DNA from: Methylocella silvestris
GTDB taxonomy: Bacteria > Pseudomonadota > Alphaproteobacteria > Rhizobiales > Beijerinckiaceae
Assembly (NCBI RefSeq): GCF_002891535.1
Contig: NZ_PDZR01000004.1
Location: 119,812-183,811 of the forward strand
DNA length: 64,000 bases
Direction: 5' to 3'
In this document: in pieces, positions 34,825 through 44,106 of the stretch
How the letters are laid out: every line of letters begins with the position of its first letter
How positions within the stretch are numbered: position 1 is the stretch's first letter
Program-made: the position numbers and the translations under genes
The notes under the pieces: model-generated
Database searches by the model: none
What the model saw: only the letters and a program-made list of their open reading frames with translations
What the model was told of the DNA's origin: nothing

Positions 34825-34971
34825 GTGTCGCTGAAGGCAATTCTTCATATCCATCCCGGTCTTGACGCTGGACGGCGCTATTCCGTCCTGGGCCTGCAGC
34901 CGGGCCATGCTGTCGCCGGCGTTGTCGCGGTGGAGCTCGTCAGCGTGATCTTGACGCGCGGGGGCTTCTAA
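34825..34971 (+). pseudogene. Remnant of a DUF3309-type small membrane protein
   Basis: Three successive frames reproduce parts of the DUF3309 family pattern. Frame 1 gives VSLKAILHI, another gives PVLTLDGAIPSWACSR (compare the family LLGALPxWxYSRxWGYGPSG), and the first frame then ends GHAVAGVVAVELVSVILTR. At least two small indels are needed to restore one protein. The call is based on remembered family pattern, not an alignment. A GGAAC element at 34763 may be the old EcfG promoter. Confidence 0.4.
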
Positions 34972-35069
34972 ACGCGCGGCGCGGGATTGATATCGATCAA
35001 TTCCCCGGCCAATAATCCAGCAATATTTGGGGCGACTGCTTGGCGCTCAGGAAACAGCACGGAGATAAC

Positions 35070-35390
35070 ATGACCGACACGAAATCGCTCGAGGACGCTT
35101 CAAAGGACTTTGCCGCTGACCTCACCGCCTTGCGCGACGATCTTTCCAAGCTCACGGCGTCGGTAGCGAAGCTCGTCAAGGCCGAGGCTTCGGCGACGAC
35201 AGATAGCGTTTATGGGGCCATGGACGCCGCCCGGCAGAAGTTGAGCGGTCACGCCTCGGATGCGAAAGAGAAACTCTCTGGCGCGAGTTCCGAGCTCGAA
35301 GCTTCGATCGAACGCAACCCCTTGATGGCGGTGCTGATCGCGCTCGGCGCCGGGCTCGTCATTGGTCTCATAAGCGGCGGCCGCAAGTGA
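35070..35390 (+). CDS. DUF883/ElaB-type membrane-anchored protein
   Basis: A 106-residue protein with a long amphipathic, probably coiled-coil N-terminus (LEDASKDFAADLTALRDDLSKLTASVAKLVKAEA) and one C-terminal membrane helix (NPLMAVLIALGAGLVIGLISGGR). The R/E-NP-x-hydrophobic-G tail is the DUF883/ElaB-YqjD signature; E. coli members associate with ribosomes in stationary phase. Its stop overlaps the next start (GTGA). Confidence 0.88.
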   Translation: MTDTKSLEDASKDFAADLTALRDDLSKLTASVAKLVKAEASATTDSVYGAMDAARQKLSGHASDAKEKLSGASSELEASIERNPLMAVLIALGAGLVIGLISGGRK

Positions 35391-35950
35391 ATAGCTTCAT
35401 CAAGCGGCTGGCGCATGACGCGACGGCTCCGCTGGAAGACATGCTCGGCCGGCTCGTCAAGACATTCGCTCTCATCATCATGGCGGTCGGCTGCGTGATC
35501 GCAGCCTCCGCCTTTTTGACAGTGGACTTGTTCCTCTACATCGAGAACATTTCAAGTCCGATTGTAGCCGCCGGCAGCATAGCCGGCGTCTATGTTGTTT
35601 TCGCCCTGTTGTTTTTCTCGCTCGCGCTGCGGCGTCCGGCGCCTTTGCAGCAATCAGTACCCCCTGCACAGGGGATTGCAGCGCTCATGGAGCCGGACCC
35701 GACGACCCTGCTCCATTCACAATCCGCGGCGGCGCCTCCCACCGCGGCGCAATTTTCCGCAAACCTCGACGCGATCGCAACGCCGGTCCTCGACGCGCTC
35801 CGCGAAGCGGGTATGCAAAAGGAGGCGAAAGCGGTCGCAGCTGGCGCCGAGGTCGCCAAGCAACTCGGCCCCTATTCGCTAGTGGTGATGGCTGTGGGGG
35901 CTGGCGTGTTTCTCGGCCGCACCTTGGGGGCGAAACGCAAGCTTCTCTGA
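35387..35950 (+). CDS. Holin-like (YqjE-type) membrane protein
   Basis: A 187-residue protein beginning with GTG inside the end of the DUF883 gene. Two membrane helices lie in the first half (FALIIMAVGCVIAASAFLTVDLFLYI and AGSIAGVYVVFALLFFSLAL), as in YqjE/phage-holin-like proteins that accompany DUF883 genes. The second half is Ala/Pro-rich, with a final hydrophobic segment (YSLVVMAVGAGVFLGRTLG). The exact role is unknown; the pair probably acts at the membrane in stress or stationary phase. Confidence 0.75.
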   Translation: MNSFIKRLAHDATAPLEDMLGRLVKTFALIIMAVGCVIAASAFLTVDLFLYIENISSPIVAAGSIAGVYVVFALLFFSLALRRPAPLQQSVPPAQGIAALMEPDPTTLLHSQSAAAPPTAAQFSANLDAIATPVLDALREAGMQKEAKAVAAGAEVAKQLGPYSLVVMAVGAGVFLGRTLGAKRKLL

Positions 35951-35977
35951 TCCGCCAGACACAATGCGACCAAAAAA

Positions 35978-36000
35978 CCGATGCTCCCGCATCGGCTTTT
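35978..36000. terminator. Bidirectional terminator
   Basis: Seven-base-pair stem CCGATGC / GCATCGG with loop TCCC, preceded by AAAAAA and followed by CTTTTT. It serves the holin-like gene and the convergent phyR. Confidence 0.9.
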
Positions 36001-36023
36001 TGGCGTTGCCGTTATCAACCCGC

Positions 36024-36848
36024 TCAGACCAGCGCGCCCTTCGAGGCCTGTTCTTCCTTGCGATGCGATCTGCGATCGAAGAACAGCGCCTGGCTGATTA
36101 CCGCCTTCAGACTGTCGACGCCAAAAGGCTTGGTGATCAGGAAGGCGGGCTCCGGCGGCGCGCCTGTCAGAAACCGCTCCGGATAGGCCGTGATGAAGAT
36201 CACGGGTACGGAGAACGACCCGAGAATTTCATTGACCGCCTCGAGGCCGGAGCTGCCGTCGGCGAGCTGTATATCGGCCAGAATTAACCCGGGCCGCTCC
36301 TTGTTGACGGCCTCAACCGCTTCCCTATGCGTGCGCGCGACCGCGATCACACGATGGCCCTGCTCCTCCACCAGCGTCTGAAGATCCAGTGCGATAAAGG
36401 GCTCGTCCTCGATGATGACGACGTCCGTCCGAATCTGGTTTGCGATTTCCTTGCCGGCGGCATCGATCAGGCTAGCGGCCTCCTCGATCGGGCAGTCGAG
36501 CGTCGCAGCGACTTCTTCGGTCGTGAATCCCTCAAGCGAACTTAGCAGAAAGGCGATGCGCGGCCGCAGCGTGATCGCCTCGAGATTGCGATGCGCACCG
36601 ATCTCGTCGCCGGTAAATCCCACCTCATCGACGTGATCATTGACCGACACCGAACTCCAGACCTTGAGAAAAAGCCGGTAGAGGACCGTGCGCACATCGG
36701 GTTCATCTTCAAATTCGCTCGGGTCCGCGACAATCGCCTCAAGCGTTGCAAGAACGTAAGCATCTCCGCCCGCCTGCGATCCCGTCAGGGCGCGGGAGAA
36801 CCTGCGCAGATAGGGAATATGCGAGGAGATTGCCTGAGATATTGACAT
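36024..36848 (-). CDS. phyR: General stress response regulator PhyR
   Basis: A 274-residue protein with the PhyR layout: an N-terminal sigma-like domain resembling ECF sigma factors (ISSHIPYLRRFSRALTGSQAGGDAYV ... GFTTEEVAATLDCPIEEAASLI), then a receiver with VVIIEDEPFIA, phospho-acceptor ILADIQLADG and YPERFLTG ... KPFG. When phosphorylated it binds NepR and releases EcfG. It faces nepR-ecfG across a 280-bp region, the usual arrangement in Hyphomicrobiales. Confidence 0.96.
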   Translation of the reverse strand: MSISQAISSHIPYLRRFSRALTGSQAGGDAYVLATLEAIVADPSEFEDEPDVRTVLYRLFLKVWSSVSVNDHVDEVGFTGDEIGAHRNLEAITLRPRIAFLLSSLEGFTTEEVAATLDCPIEEAASLIDAAGKEIANQIRTDVVIIEDEPFIALDLQTLVEEQGHRVIAVARTHREAVEAVNKERPGLILADIQLADGSSGLEAVNEILGSFSVPVIFITAYPERFLTGAPPEPAFLITKPFGVDSLKAVISQALFFDRRSHRKEEQASKGALV

Positions 36849-36899
36849 TTAAAAACGCCCCTGTGGACAATTTACTCCGCTTCGCGCGGCCCGTTGGAA

Positions 36900-36925
36900 A
36901 ATGCAAGGCCTTGCGAAATGGTTCC
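36900..36925 (-). promoter_or_regulatory. Possible EcfG-type promoter of phyR
   Basis: On the minus strand GGAAC (36925-36921), 17 nt, CATT (36903-36900). It is one base off CGTT. Feedback control of phyR by EcfG is common in the group. Confidence 0.4.
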
Positions 36926-36933
36926 CGAAACGG

Positions 36934-36958
36934 GGAACTTTGTGCGGCGCAAGACGTT
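36934..36958 (+). promoter_or_regulatory. EcfG-dependent promoter of nepR-ecfG
   Basis: GGAAC (36934-36938), 16 nt, CGTT (36955-36958), an exact consensus match. It predicts autoregulation of nepR-ecfG. Confidence 0.85.
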
Positions 36959-37128
36959 TTGCGCCGAGACTTGGCAAGTTACCGCCTTTTGCGGCCGCGC
37001 GCCAAGTTTTTCAGAATATCGGCCGAATAGCTGTCAGGAATCAATGCATCGTATTTAAAAGCCGGGGCAATAAAATGGCGGCGTTGCGAACCAGGGCGAC
37101 CGCTTAGACCAGCAGCAAGGGTGATCGA

Positions 37129-37413
37129 GTGACGAAAATGACGAAGGCTGGCGTAGGCGCGCTGAATGGCGGGGACGCGGCGGAGGAGGATATCAAGCCG
37201 GAGGCAGGGCCCGTCAGCTATGGTGTTTGCGCCCCCGGACGCGTCGTCCCGGTCAAAACACGGACGCCTGCAAAAATGGCCGACGAGATCGGCGTCAGTC
37301 TTCGCAGTGTTTATAACGACGTTCTCTCCCAGCCGGTCCCGGACCGATTTTTTGACCTGTTGCGCCAGCTCGAAAGCGCCGGCGGCGCGCAGTTTAAGAA
37401 GGGCGCGCCGTGA
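37129..37413 (+). CDS. nepR: Anti-sigma factor NepR
   Basis: A 94-residue anti-sigma factor whose core IGVSLRSVYNDVLSQPVPDRFFDLLRQLE contains the two helices that clamp EcfG and that PhyR mimics. The start is GTG at 37129 with AAGG upstream, or ATG at 37138. The stop overlaps the ecfG start in a GTGA. Confidence 0.93.
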   Translation: MTKMTKAGVGALNGGDAAEEDIKPEAGPVSYGVCAPGRVVPVKTRTPAKMADEIGVSLRSVYNDVLSQPVPDRFFDLLRQLESAGGAQFKKGAP

Positions 37414-38048
37414 CAGTTGATCAAAAGGATCTTCTGGAGCAGGAAGACGATCTGACCGAGACGCCGACGACCAGCGCTGTTAGCGCCCAGATGACGTCGG
37501 ACATGCTTGCCGTGATCCCCAATTTGCGCGCTTTTGCAGTCTCTCTGTGCGGCAACCTCGACCGCGCCGACGATCTCGTCCAGGAAACGCTGGTCAAGGC
37601 CTGGAGCAAGCTCAATTCTTTCGTCGAGGGCACAAATCTCAGGGCGTGGTTGTTCACCATTTTGCGCAACATCTATTATTCGGAATATCGCAAGCGGCGC
37701 CGCGAAGTGGCCGATTCCGATGGCTCCATTGCCGGCAAGCTGGCGACGGCTCCCGCGCAAAACAGCCATATGGACATGCTCGATTTTCGCGAAGCCCTAC
37801 AGCATTTGCCAACAGATCAGCGCGAGGCTTTGATCCTCATTGGCGGCTCGGGCCTCTCATATGAGGAGGCGGCCGGCGTTTGCGGCTGCGCTGTAGGCAC
37901 CATGAAAAGCCGCGTCAACCGCGCGCGCAGTCGTCTTGCCGAGTTGCTTTCCATCAGTTCGAGCAGCGAATTCGGCGACGATGGCGACTGGCAGGCGATC
38001 GACCCCCATCTTGCAGGCCAGCGCCACTCGCGCGGCGGCGGCGAGTGA
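37410..38048 (+). CDS. ecfG: General stress sigma factor EcfG
   Basis: A 212-residue ECF sigma factor. Region 2: NLRAFAVSLCGNLDRADDLVQETLVKAW and NLRAWLFTILRNIYYSEYRKRRRE; region 4: LPTDQREALILIGGSGLSYEEAAGVCGCAVGTMKSRVNRARSRL. The GSGLSYEEAA block is typical of EcfG/RpoE2 (ECF15). It starts with GTG overlapping nepR. Targets should carry GGAAC-N16/17-CGTT, several of which are visible in this window. Confidence 0.95.
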   Translation: MTVDQKDLLEQEDDLTETPTTSAVSAQMTSDMLAVIPNLRAFAVSLCGNLDRADDLVQETLVKAWSKLNSFVEGTNLRAWLFTILRNIYYSEYRKRRREVADSDGSIAGKLATAPAQNSHMDMLDFREALQHLPTDQREALILIGGSGLSYEEAAGVCGCAVGTMKSRVNRARSRLAELLSISSSSEFGDDGDWQAIDPHLAGQRHSRGGGE

Positions 38049-38098
38049 CGCGCTGAGGCCTTCGGCGTGAGGCAAACGCGGTCTGAAAAGCAGCAGCG

Positions 38099-39505
38099 AT
38101 GACCGATCTCAAGACGCGGATCGAAAGCGACAGCTTTGGGCCGATCGAGGTTCCGGCCGAGCGCTATTGGGGCGCGCAAACCGAGCGCTCCCGCAAGCTG
38201 TTCGCCATCGGCGACGACATCATGCCGATTGCGATCATTCATGCGCTGGCGCTGGTCAAGCGCGCCGCCGCCGAGGTCAATCGCGCGTTGGGACTGCTTG
38301 ACCCAAAAATCAGCGAGGCGATCGTCGCGGCGGCCGGCGAGGTCGAAAGCGGCGCGCTCGACGCCGAATTTCCCCTGTCCGTCTGGCAGACGGGATCGGG
38401 CACGCAAACCAACATGAACGTCAATGAGGTGATCGCGAACCGCGCCAATGAGATGCTCGGCGGCGCACGCGGGTCGAAAGACCCCGTACATCCCAACGAT
38501 CACGTCAATCTCGGCCAATCCTCGAATGATTGTTTTCCGACGGCGATGCACATCGCAGCCGTCCTGCAGATCGAGCGCAGCCTCGCGCCGTCTATGCAAA
38601 GGCTAGAGCGCGCTCTCGGCGAAAAGGCTGACGCTTTCGCGGCGATCGTGAAAACCGGGCGCACCCATCTTCAGGATGCGACGCCGATCACGCTTGGCCA
38701 GGAGTTCTCGGCTTACGCGGCGCAGGTCCGATATGGGACCGAGCGGCTCGCCGCCGTGCTGCCGGGGCTCTACCGGCTGGCGCAGGGCGGCACCGCCGTC
38801 GGCACCGGCCTCAACGCGGCGGAGGGTTTCGCCGAGACGATCGCGGCAAGGATCGCGCATCATACGGTGCTGCCCTTTGTCACGGCTCCCAATAAATTCG
38901 AGGCGCTCGCGAGCCATGACGCGCTCGTCTTCGCCCATGGCGCGTTGAGTTCGATCGCCGCCGGCCTCTACAAGATCGCGAGCGATATTCGCCTCGCCGG
39001 CAGCGGTCCGCGATCGGGCCTCGGCGAACTAAGATTGCCCGAGAACGAGCCCGGCTCGTCGATCATGCCGGGCAAGGTCAACCCGACTCAGGTCGAGGCG
39101 CTGACCATGGTCTGCGCCCGCGTGTTCGGCAATGAGACGACGATCGCCTTCGCCGGCTCGCAGGGTCACTTCGAGCTGAATGTTTATAAGCCGGTGATCG
39201 CCAGCGCCTGCCTTGAAAGCATCCGCCTGCTCGGCGATGCCTGCGACAGTTTCCGCGCCCATTGCGTCGAAGGACTGAAGCCGAATGAAGAGCGCATCGC
39301 GGCGCTGATGCAGCAATCCTTGATGCTCGTCACCGCCCTCGCGCCGAAGATCGGCTATGACGCCGCCTCCCGCATCGCAAAATCGGCGCACGCCAAAGGG
39401 TCGACGCTCCGGGACGAGGCGCTGGCTTCGGGCCTCGTCGACGCCGAAGCCTACGACGCCCTCGTTCGCCCCGAACTCATGCTTGGGCCGCGCGTGCGAG
39501 ATTGA
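38099..39505 (+). CDS. fumC: Fumarate hydratase class II
   Basis: A 468-residue enzyme of the citric acid cycle that interconverts fumarate and malate. Motifs: [15 protein letters not shown] near the start, [53 protein letters not shown], and the superfamily signature [13 protein letters not shown]. It is the heat-stable iron-free class. Transcribed alone after ecfG. Confidence 0.97.
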   Translation: MTDLKTRIESDSFGPIEVPAERYWGAQTERSRKLFAIGDDIMPIAIIHALALVKRAAAEVNRALGLLDPKISEAIVAAAGEVESGALDAEFPLSVWQTGSGTQTNMNVNEVIANRANEMLGGARGSKDPVHPNDHVNLGQSSNDCFPTAMHIAAVLQIERSLAPSMQRLERALGEKADAFAAIVKTGRTHLQDATPITLGQEFSAYAAQVRYGTERLAAVLPGLYRLAQGGTAVGTGLNAAEGFAETIAARIAHHTVLPFVTAPNKFEALASHDALVFAHGALSSIAAGLYKIASDIRLAGSGPRSGLGELRLPENEPGSSIMPGKVNPTQVEALTMVCARVFGNETTIAFAGSQGHFELNVYKPVIASACLESIRLLGDACDSFRAHCVEGLKPNEERIAALMQQSLMLVTALAPKIGYDAASRIAKSAHAKGSTLRDEALASGLVDAEAYDALVRPELMLGPRVRD

Positions 39506-39534
39506 GCGCGGGCGCTTGAGGGCTGGCTGCGGCG

Positions 39535-40410
39535 TCAGTTCGGCAGCCAGCCGAGCAGCACCGCGACGAGGAGAAACACGCCCATCAATCCGCGATAGAC
39601 GACGAACGGCCACGCCGAAAACCGCTCCAGAATGCGAAGCAGGCCCCAGATCGCGGCGAAGGCCGAAATGGAGGCGATCACCAGACCGAAGAGCAGGATG
39701 GACCAGCCGTGGCTGTCGAGCCCGACCTTGTGCAGCACCCAGAATTCATGCAGGCCCGCCGCTGCGATCGCGGGCAGGCCCAAGAGGAACGAAAACCTAG
39801 CTGCCTCTTCGCGCCTGAAATCCCGGAACAGGCCCGCAGTCAGCGTCGATCCGGACCGTGACACGCCGGGAATGAGCGCGCCGACCTGCGCGACGCCAAC
39901 GATCATGGCGTCTTTCAAAGTGGCGTTCTCCATTGTCCGCTTCGGCCGCGAATAGAGCTCGGCAAGACCCATCAGCAGCGACATCACGATGCAGGACATG
40001 CCGATCACCGTCAGCGTCCGCAGGGGCGACCCGCAGGCGTTGAGAATGGGCGCGAGCAGCACGCCGGCGATAATGATCGGGATCGTCGCCAGCACGATCC
40101 AGACGGCGAAGCGGAAGTTCCAGTCCTGAAAATCGCGGCGAAGCGCCGCCTCGATCGAACCAAAGACGAGGCCGCGCACATCGCTCCAGAAATAAGTGAT
40201 CACCGCCGCCAGCGCGGCCATCTGCATGGCTGCGGAAAAAGCCGACCCGGGATCCTGCCAGCCCAAAAAAGCGGGCACGATCCGCATATGGGCCGTTGAG
40301 GAGATCGGCAGAAGTTCGGTAATGCCTTGAACGACGCCAAGCACGGCGACCTTGGCGTAGCCAAGCGCAACGAAGCCGGTATCGAGCCCTTCAGTACAGG
40401 CTGACGCCAT
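39535..40410 (-). CDS. uppP: Undecaprenyl-diphosphatase
   Basis: A 291-residue membrane enzyme that recycles undecaprenyl pyrophosphate for peptidoglycan synthesis. The two catalytic motifs are present: GITELLPISSTAHM (Glu-rich region) and PGVSRSGSTLTAG with the active serine and arginine, within eight predicted helices. Also known as bacitracin resistance protein BacA. The substrate motif places its active site on the periplasmic side. Confidence 0.95.
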   Translation of the reverse strand: MASACTEGLDTGFVALGYAKVAVLGVVQGITELLPISSTAHMRIVPAFLGWQDPGSAFSAAMQMAALAAVITYFWSDVRGLVFGSIEAALRRDFQDWNFRFAVWIVLATIPIIIAGVLLAPILNACGSPLRTLTVIGMSCIVMSLLMGLAELYSRPKRTMENATLKDAMIVGVAQVGALIPGVSRSGSTLTAGLFRDFRREEAARFSFLLGLPAIAAAGLHEFWVLHKVGLDSHGWSILLFGLVIASISAFAAIWGLLRILERFSAWPFVVYRGLMGVFLLVAVLLGWLPN

Positions 40411-40684
40411 CAGTAATGTCCCCGAGGGTTTGCATGTCGCGGCGCGGAATGCGCCCCTTTCCTTGTTCCAGTTTCTGCACGCAAGATCAACGCCGCGCCC
40501 CGTCCTGGTCGCAAACGCCCTCTGCCGGTTCTTCCTTGTTTCAGGATGCGATTTCGTTCAAGAAAGATCGCGTCCGCGCCGAAGACGCGCGGCCCGCGCT
40601 CTGCGCCCGGATCGCGGTTTCGCCAGGCTATTGGCCGAGGTTGCGGCAGATGGGCGCGCCTGACCGCCTTGAAATGGAACGCGC

Positions 40685-41524
40685 ATGCGTCGGGCGTCGA
40701 GGCTGACCGGCTGCAAGCTGAGCTGCTGCCGGATTTCGGCGTCGGCCCTGCGCCGCTTCGCTGTCGTCGCGGCGCTGACCTTGGCCCTGCCCGCGCAAGG
40801 CGGCGTGCGGCTGCTCGCGCCGGGCGACGAGATGGCGCCGATCACGAGCTTCCGCGACGCCCGTCCGGACGCTCCGGCCGCCGCGAAAGCGCCCAAACTC
40901 GGAACTGTCCGCGTCGCCGTCGAAGGGGGAGACGCACGGCTTGTTGCGGGTCTTGCCCCTTACGCCGCGCCGTTCGAGGTGGTGGCCTCGTCGGCAGGTC
41001 CTGACCTAATCTTCGACCCCGGCGCGCATCAGGCGCGATCGAAAGGCGAGGTCGTCGCTTACGACATCGATGAAAACGACCTACCGGCGGTAATCGACCG
41101 CACGGCGTTGGCCGAGAGTCTCGCCAAGCTCATGGCGACGCGGCCGCAGCCGATCCGCCTCTCCGGCGCGACCACGGTCCGGCGCAAGGGCGACAAGGTC
41201 GAGGTTCAGCTTGAGGACATGCGCGGCCGTTCTCTCGTCCTCTTCGCTGTAAACGGGAACGGCGCCGTGCAGGCGCTCTACCCGATCGCCGCCGACCCGC
41301 GTGTGATCAACGACGCCGCTTTCGCCTGGACGTTCCAAATCCGCGAGCCGTTCGGAACCGACCTCATCGTCGCCGTCTCCGCCACGCAACCGCTAACGGA
41401 GTTTGAGCGCGGCCTGAAGGAGCTGAGCCATAATCGCGCCGCGGGGCAGATCCTGCAGCTGATTTCGCTCGCCGCCCCCGCCGACGCCCGCATCGGCGTC
41501 GTCGCTCTTTCAAGCGCGCCGTAA
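40685..41524 (+). CDS. Exported DUF4384-like protein
   Basis: A 279-residue protein with a basic start and a hydrophobic stretch (RRFAVVAALTLALPAQGGV) that may be a signal peptide. The C-terminal 150 residues (GDKVEVQLEDMRGRSLVLFAVNGNGAVQALYPI ... FQIREPFGTDLIVAVSATQPL) resemble the DUF4384 domain usually attached to caspase-like peptidases or filament-type proteins. No caspase domain is present here, so it is a stand-alone or truncated relative. The function is unknown. The 274 bp before it show nothing else. Confidence 0.7.
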   Translation: MRRASRLTGCKLSCCRISASALRRFAVVAALTLALPAQGGVRLLAPGDEMAPITSFRDARPDAPAAAKAPKLGTVRVAVEGGDARLVAGLAPYAAPFEVVASSAGPDLIFDPGAHQARSKGEVVAYDIDENDLPAVIDRTALAESLAKLMATRPQPIRLSGATTVRRKGDKVEVQLEDMRGRSLVLFAVNGNGAVQALYPIAADPRVINDAAFAWTFQIREPFGTDLIVAVSATQPLTEFERGLKELSHNRAAGQILQLISLAAPADARIGVVALSSAP

Positions 41525-41529
41525 AGACC

Positions 41530-42396
41530 TCAGGGCGTCGAAACGGCGCCCGGCTTCTTTTCCTTGTCCGCAGTCGCCCGCGCGCGCAGCAGCGCCGCAT
41601 TGAGTTCTCCGCCCGCAATGAAGATCGACGAGATCATATAGAGGAAAACGAGGGCGATCATGACCGAGGCGAGTCCGGCGTAGGTCGTGACATAGTTGCG
41701 GGCGAATTCGGCGAGATAGGAGCCGAAAATCGCGCCACCGGCAACCCAGAGCGCGAAGGTGAAGACAATGCCCGGCAGGATCTGCCGCAGCGTGCGCCTA
41801 CCCGCCGGCAGAAATTTATGCACGATAACGAGGGCCAGCAGCAGGACCAGCGTCGCGATGCCGAAGCGGCTGAAGGTGACCAGCCTGTCGAGCGGCTCAA
41901 GATGCGGCGCAAAGCGCAGCGCGATGGTCCAGATCAGCGGCGCGAAGACAACCGACAAGGTGAGCGTCAGCAGAGCGACCGCGCCGATCAGCACATAGCC
42001 GATCGATTCGAGGCGCAGCACATACCAGGGCCGGTTTTCAGCGACGCCGTAAGCCCGGTTGAGGGCGATCCGCAGCGCCTCGACGCCGCTCGAGGAGAAA
42101 TAGATCGAGAGCACGCCGCCGAGGGTCACAAGGCCGCCGCGTGTCTGGGTCAGCACGTTGTGCACTTCGCTCGCAAGCGGCTTCGCCACCTGTTCAGGCC
42201 AGGTCTGAAACAGGATCTGCACGGCTTCCTGGGAAAGGTCGGCGGAGCCGAGAAATCCAGCGAGCGCGGTCACGAAAATCAGAAATGGAAACATCGAGGT
42301 CAGAATAGACAGCGCGATATGGCTGGAGATCGCCCAACCGTCGTCCAGCAGGAATTTATTGGCCGCGTCGTAGAACAGGTGGAAGATGAAGCGCAT
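41530..42396 (-). CDS. YihY/BrkB family membrane protein
   Basis: A 288-residue inner-membrane protein with six predicted helices and conserved FLLDDGWAISSHIALSILTSMFPFLIF near the start, FSSSGVEALRIALNRAYGV in the middle and GGAIFGSYLAEFARNYVTTYAGLASVMIAL later, all typical of the YihY/UPF0761 family. Once linked to ribonuclease BN by error; now regarded as a transporter-like family of unknown substrate. Confidence 0.9.
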   Translation of the reverse strand: MRFIFHLFYDAANKFLLDDGWAISSHIALSILTSMFPFLIFVTALAGFLGSADLSQEAVQILFQTWPEQVAKPLASEVHNVLTQTRGGLVTLGGVLSIYFSSSGVEALRIALNRAYGVAENRPWYVLRLESIGYVLIGAVALLTLTLSVVFAPLIWTIALRFAPHLEPLDRLVTFSRFGIATLVLLLALVIVHKFLPAGRRTLRQILPGIVFTFALWVAGGAIFGSYLAEFARNYVTTYAGLASVMIALVFLYMISSIFIAGGELNAALLRARATADKEKKPGAVSTP

Positions 42397-42578
42397 TGCG
42401 CAAGGGTCTTTCTTTAGTGTTTCTCTGTCGGCGGTCCCGCCTGCCGAGCGCCGGTCGAAACGTCTTTGCCTCTGGCACTAACCGTCGCCCTTGCGTTGCG
42501 CCGGGCTGATGTTCTATGTTCGTTCACGCTTGGCCGCTCCGCATCCGTATCGTGGCCGGAATCGAATCAAGATCCTTC

Positions 42579-43736
42579 ATGGACCGCCTTGTCGAATGGC
42601 TCAATGGCGCGCCTGTTACAGCTTCGCAGCTCATGCTCGCCGGGGTCGGCGCGGCGCTTGTGTTGATCCTTGTTTTCGCAATCAGCCTGGCGCAGTCGGC
42701 GCGCCGCAACAGCCTCGCGGCCTCGGCCGCCGCCGAGCGCCAATATGAGATGGAGCAGGCCCTTAGCGCGATTGCCCGGCAGAACGCCGAATTGTCCGGC
42801 CGCATGCGCGCCGTCGCCGATTCGTTCGGATCGCGCCAGAGCGACCTCGCGCGCTTCGTCGCGGCGAGGCTCGACGCCGTTGGCGAGCGGGTCGGCGCGG
42901 GCGTCGAGGCCTCCGGCCGCAGCGCCGGCGAGCAGCTCGCAAAGCTCAACGAGCGGCTGGCCGTGATCGACGCCGCGCAGACGCGCCTGACGGGATTGTC
43001 GCAGGAAATGGTCGGTCTCAAGGACATACTCGCAAACAAGCAGGCGCGCGGCGCTTTCGGACAAGGCCGCATGGAGGCGATCATCAGCGACGCCCTGCCC
43101 TCCTCCGCCTATGCCTTTCAGCACACGCTCTCGAACAGGATGCGCCCCGACTGCGTCATTCGCATGCCCGGCGATCCGCGGTTGATGGTGATCGACGCCA
43201 AATTTCCGCTCGAAGCTTTCACGGCGCATAAGGACGCCAAGAGTTTCGAGGCGAAAAAACAGGCCGCGGCGCGGGCGCGCGGAGACCTTGGCAAACATAT
43301 CCGCGACATCTCCGAGCGTTACTTTCTGCCCGAGGAGACGCAGGATATCGCGTTGATGTTCGTTCCCTCGGAATCCTTGTACGCCGACATCAACGAGTAT
43401 TTTGACGATATCGTTCAAAAAGCCCATCGCAGCCGGATCATCATTGTTTCCCCCTCGCTTTTGATGATGGCGATGCAGCTGACGCAGGCTCTGGTGCGCG
43501 ACGCGCGGGTGCGCGAACAGACCCATGTCATCCAGGCCGAGGTGCGGCGCCTGGTCGACGATGTTGCGCGTCTTCGCGCGCGCGCCGTCAAACTCGACGC
43601 CCATTTCCAGAATGCGCAGCAGGACGTCGGACAGCTGATCGCGTCGGCGGACAGGATCGCGCGGACTGGCGAGCGCATCGACGAAATGGATTTCGCAGAC
43701 GCGGCCGCCGGCGATAAACTCAAAGCGGCCGAATAG
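42579..43736 (+). CDS. rmuC: DNA recombination protein RmuC
   Basis: A 385-residue protein with one N-terminal membrane helix (LMLAGVGAALVLILVFAISLAQSA), a coiled-coil region (about residues 45-160) and a C-terminal nuclease-like domain with the core MVIDAKFPLEAF (D-x-K pattern) and MFVPSESLYADINEYFDDIV. RmuC limits inversions at short repeats in E. coli. The ATG at 42579 starts just before the helix; an upstream start at 42516 adds an unrelated segment. Confidence 0.92.
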   Translation: MDRLVEWLNGAPVTASQLMLAGVGAALVLILVFAISLAQSARRNSLAASAAAERQYEMEQALSAIARQNAELSGRMRAVADSFGSRQSDLARFVAARLDAVGERVGAGVEASGRSAGEQLAKLNERLAVIDAAQTRLTGLSQEMVGLKDILANKQARGAFGQGRMEAIISDALPSSAYAFQHTLSNRMRPDCVIRMPGDPRLMVIDAKFPLEAFTAHKDAKSFEAKKQAAARARGDLGKHIRDISERYFLPEETQDIALMFVPSESLYADINEYFDDIVQKAHRSRIIIVSPSLLMMAMQLTQALVRDARVREQTHVIQAEVRRLVDDVARLRARAVKLDAHFQNAQQDVGQLIASADRIARTGERIDEMDFADAAAGDKLKAAE

Positions 43737-43740
43737 GACG

Positions 43741-44106
43741 CTATTTCATCTTGGGCTGCCAGAATCCGATCGTCGCGCCGGTCGGATCGGAGATGATCGA
43801 CAACACGCCAAAATCACCGACCTCGGTCACCTCGTGACACACCTTGGCGCCGAGCGATTTTGCCTTCTCGGTCATGGCGACGACATCATCGACGAGCACG
43901 TAAGGCATCCATGCTGAGGGCATGCCAGGGATTGGCGCCTGAAACATGCCGCCTCCCGTGCCTTCGCCCACATTGATCATGGTGTAAGTCATCTCCGGCG
44001 ACATTTGCTGGTCGGTCAGCTCCCAGGCGAACAAATCCTTGTAAAAGGACTTCGCCTTGCCGATGTCGGTCGTCGTCAGTTCCACATGCACGAAAGGATT
44101 GCCCAT
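43741..44106 (-). CDS. VOC (glyoxalase/dioxygenase) family protein
   Basis: A 121-residue single VOC domain: PFVHVELTTTDIGKAKSFYKDLFAW, GGGMFQAPIPGMPSAWMPYVLVDDVVAMTEKAKSLGAKV and ISDPTGATIGFWQP. The metal-ligand pattern is only partly kept, as in many stand-alone VOC proteins of the bleomycin-resistance-like kind. The substrate is unknown. It is convergent with rmuC. Confidence 0.85.
   Translation of the reverse strand: MGNPFVHVELTTTDIGKAKSFYKDLFAWELTDQQMSPEMTYTMINVGEGTGGGMFQAPIPGMPSAWMPYVLVDDVVAMTEKAKSLGAKVCHEVTEVGDFGVLSIISDPTGATIGFWQPKMK

Noticed and set aside
40416..40706. Plus-strand frame between uppP and the DUF4384-like gene
   Set aside because: No family pattern, no ribosome-binding site, and it runs into the next gene's start in another frame.
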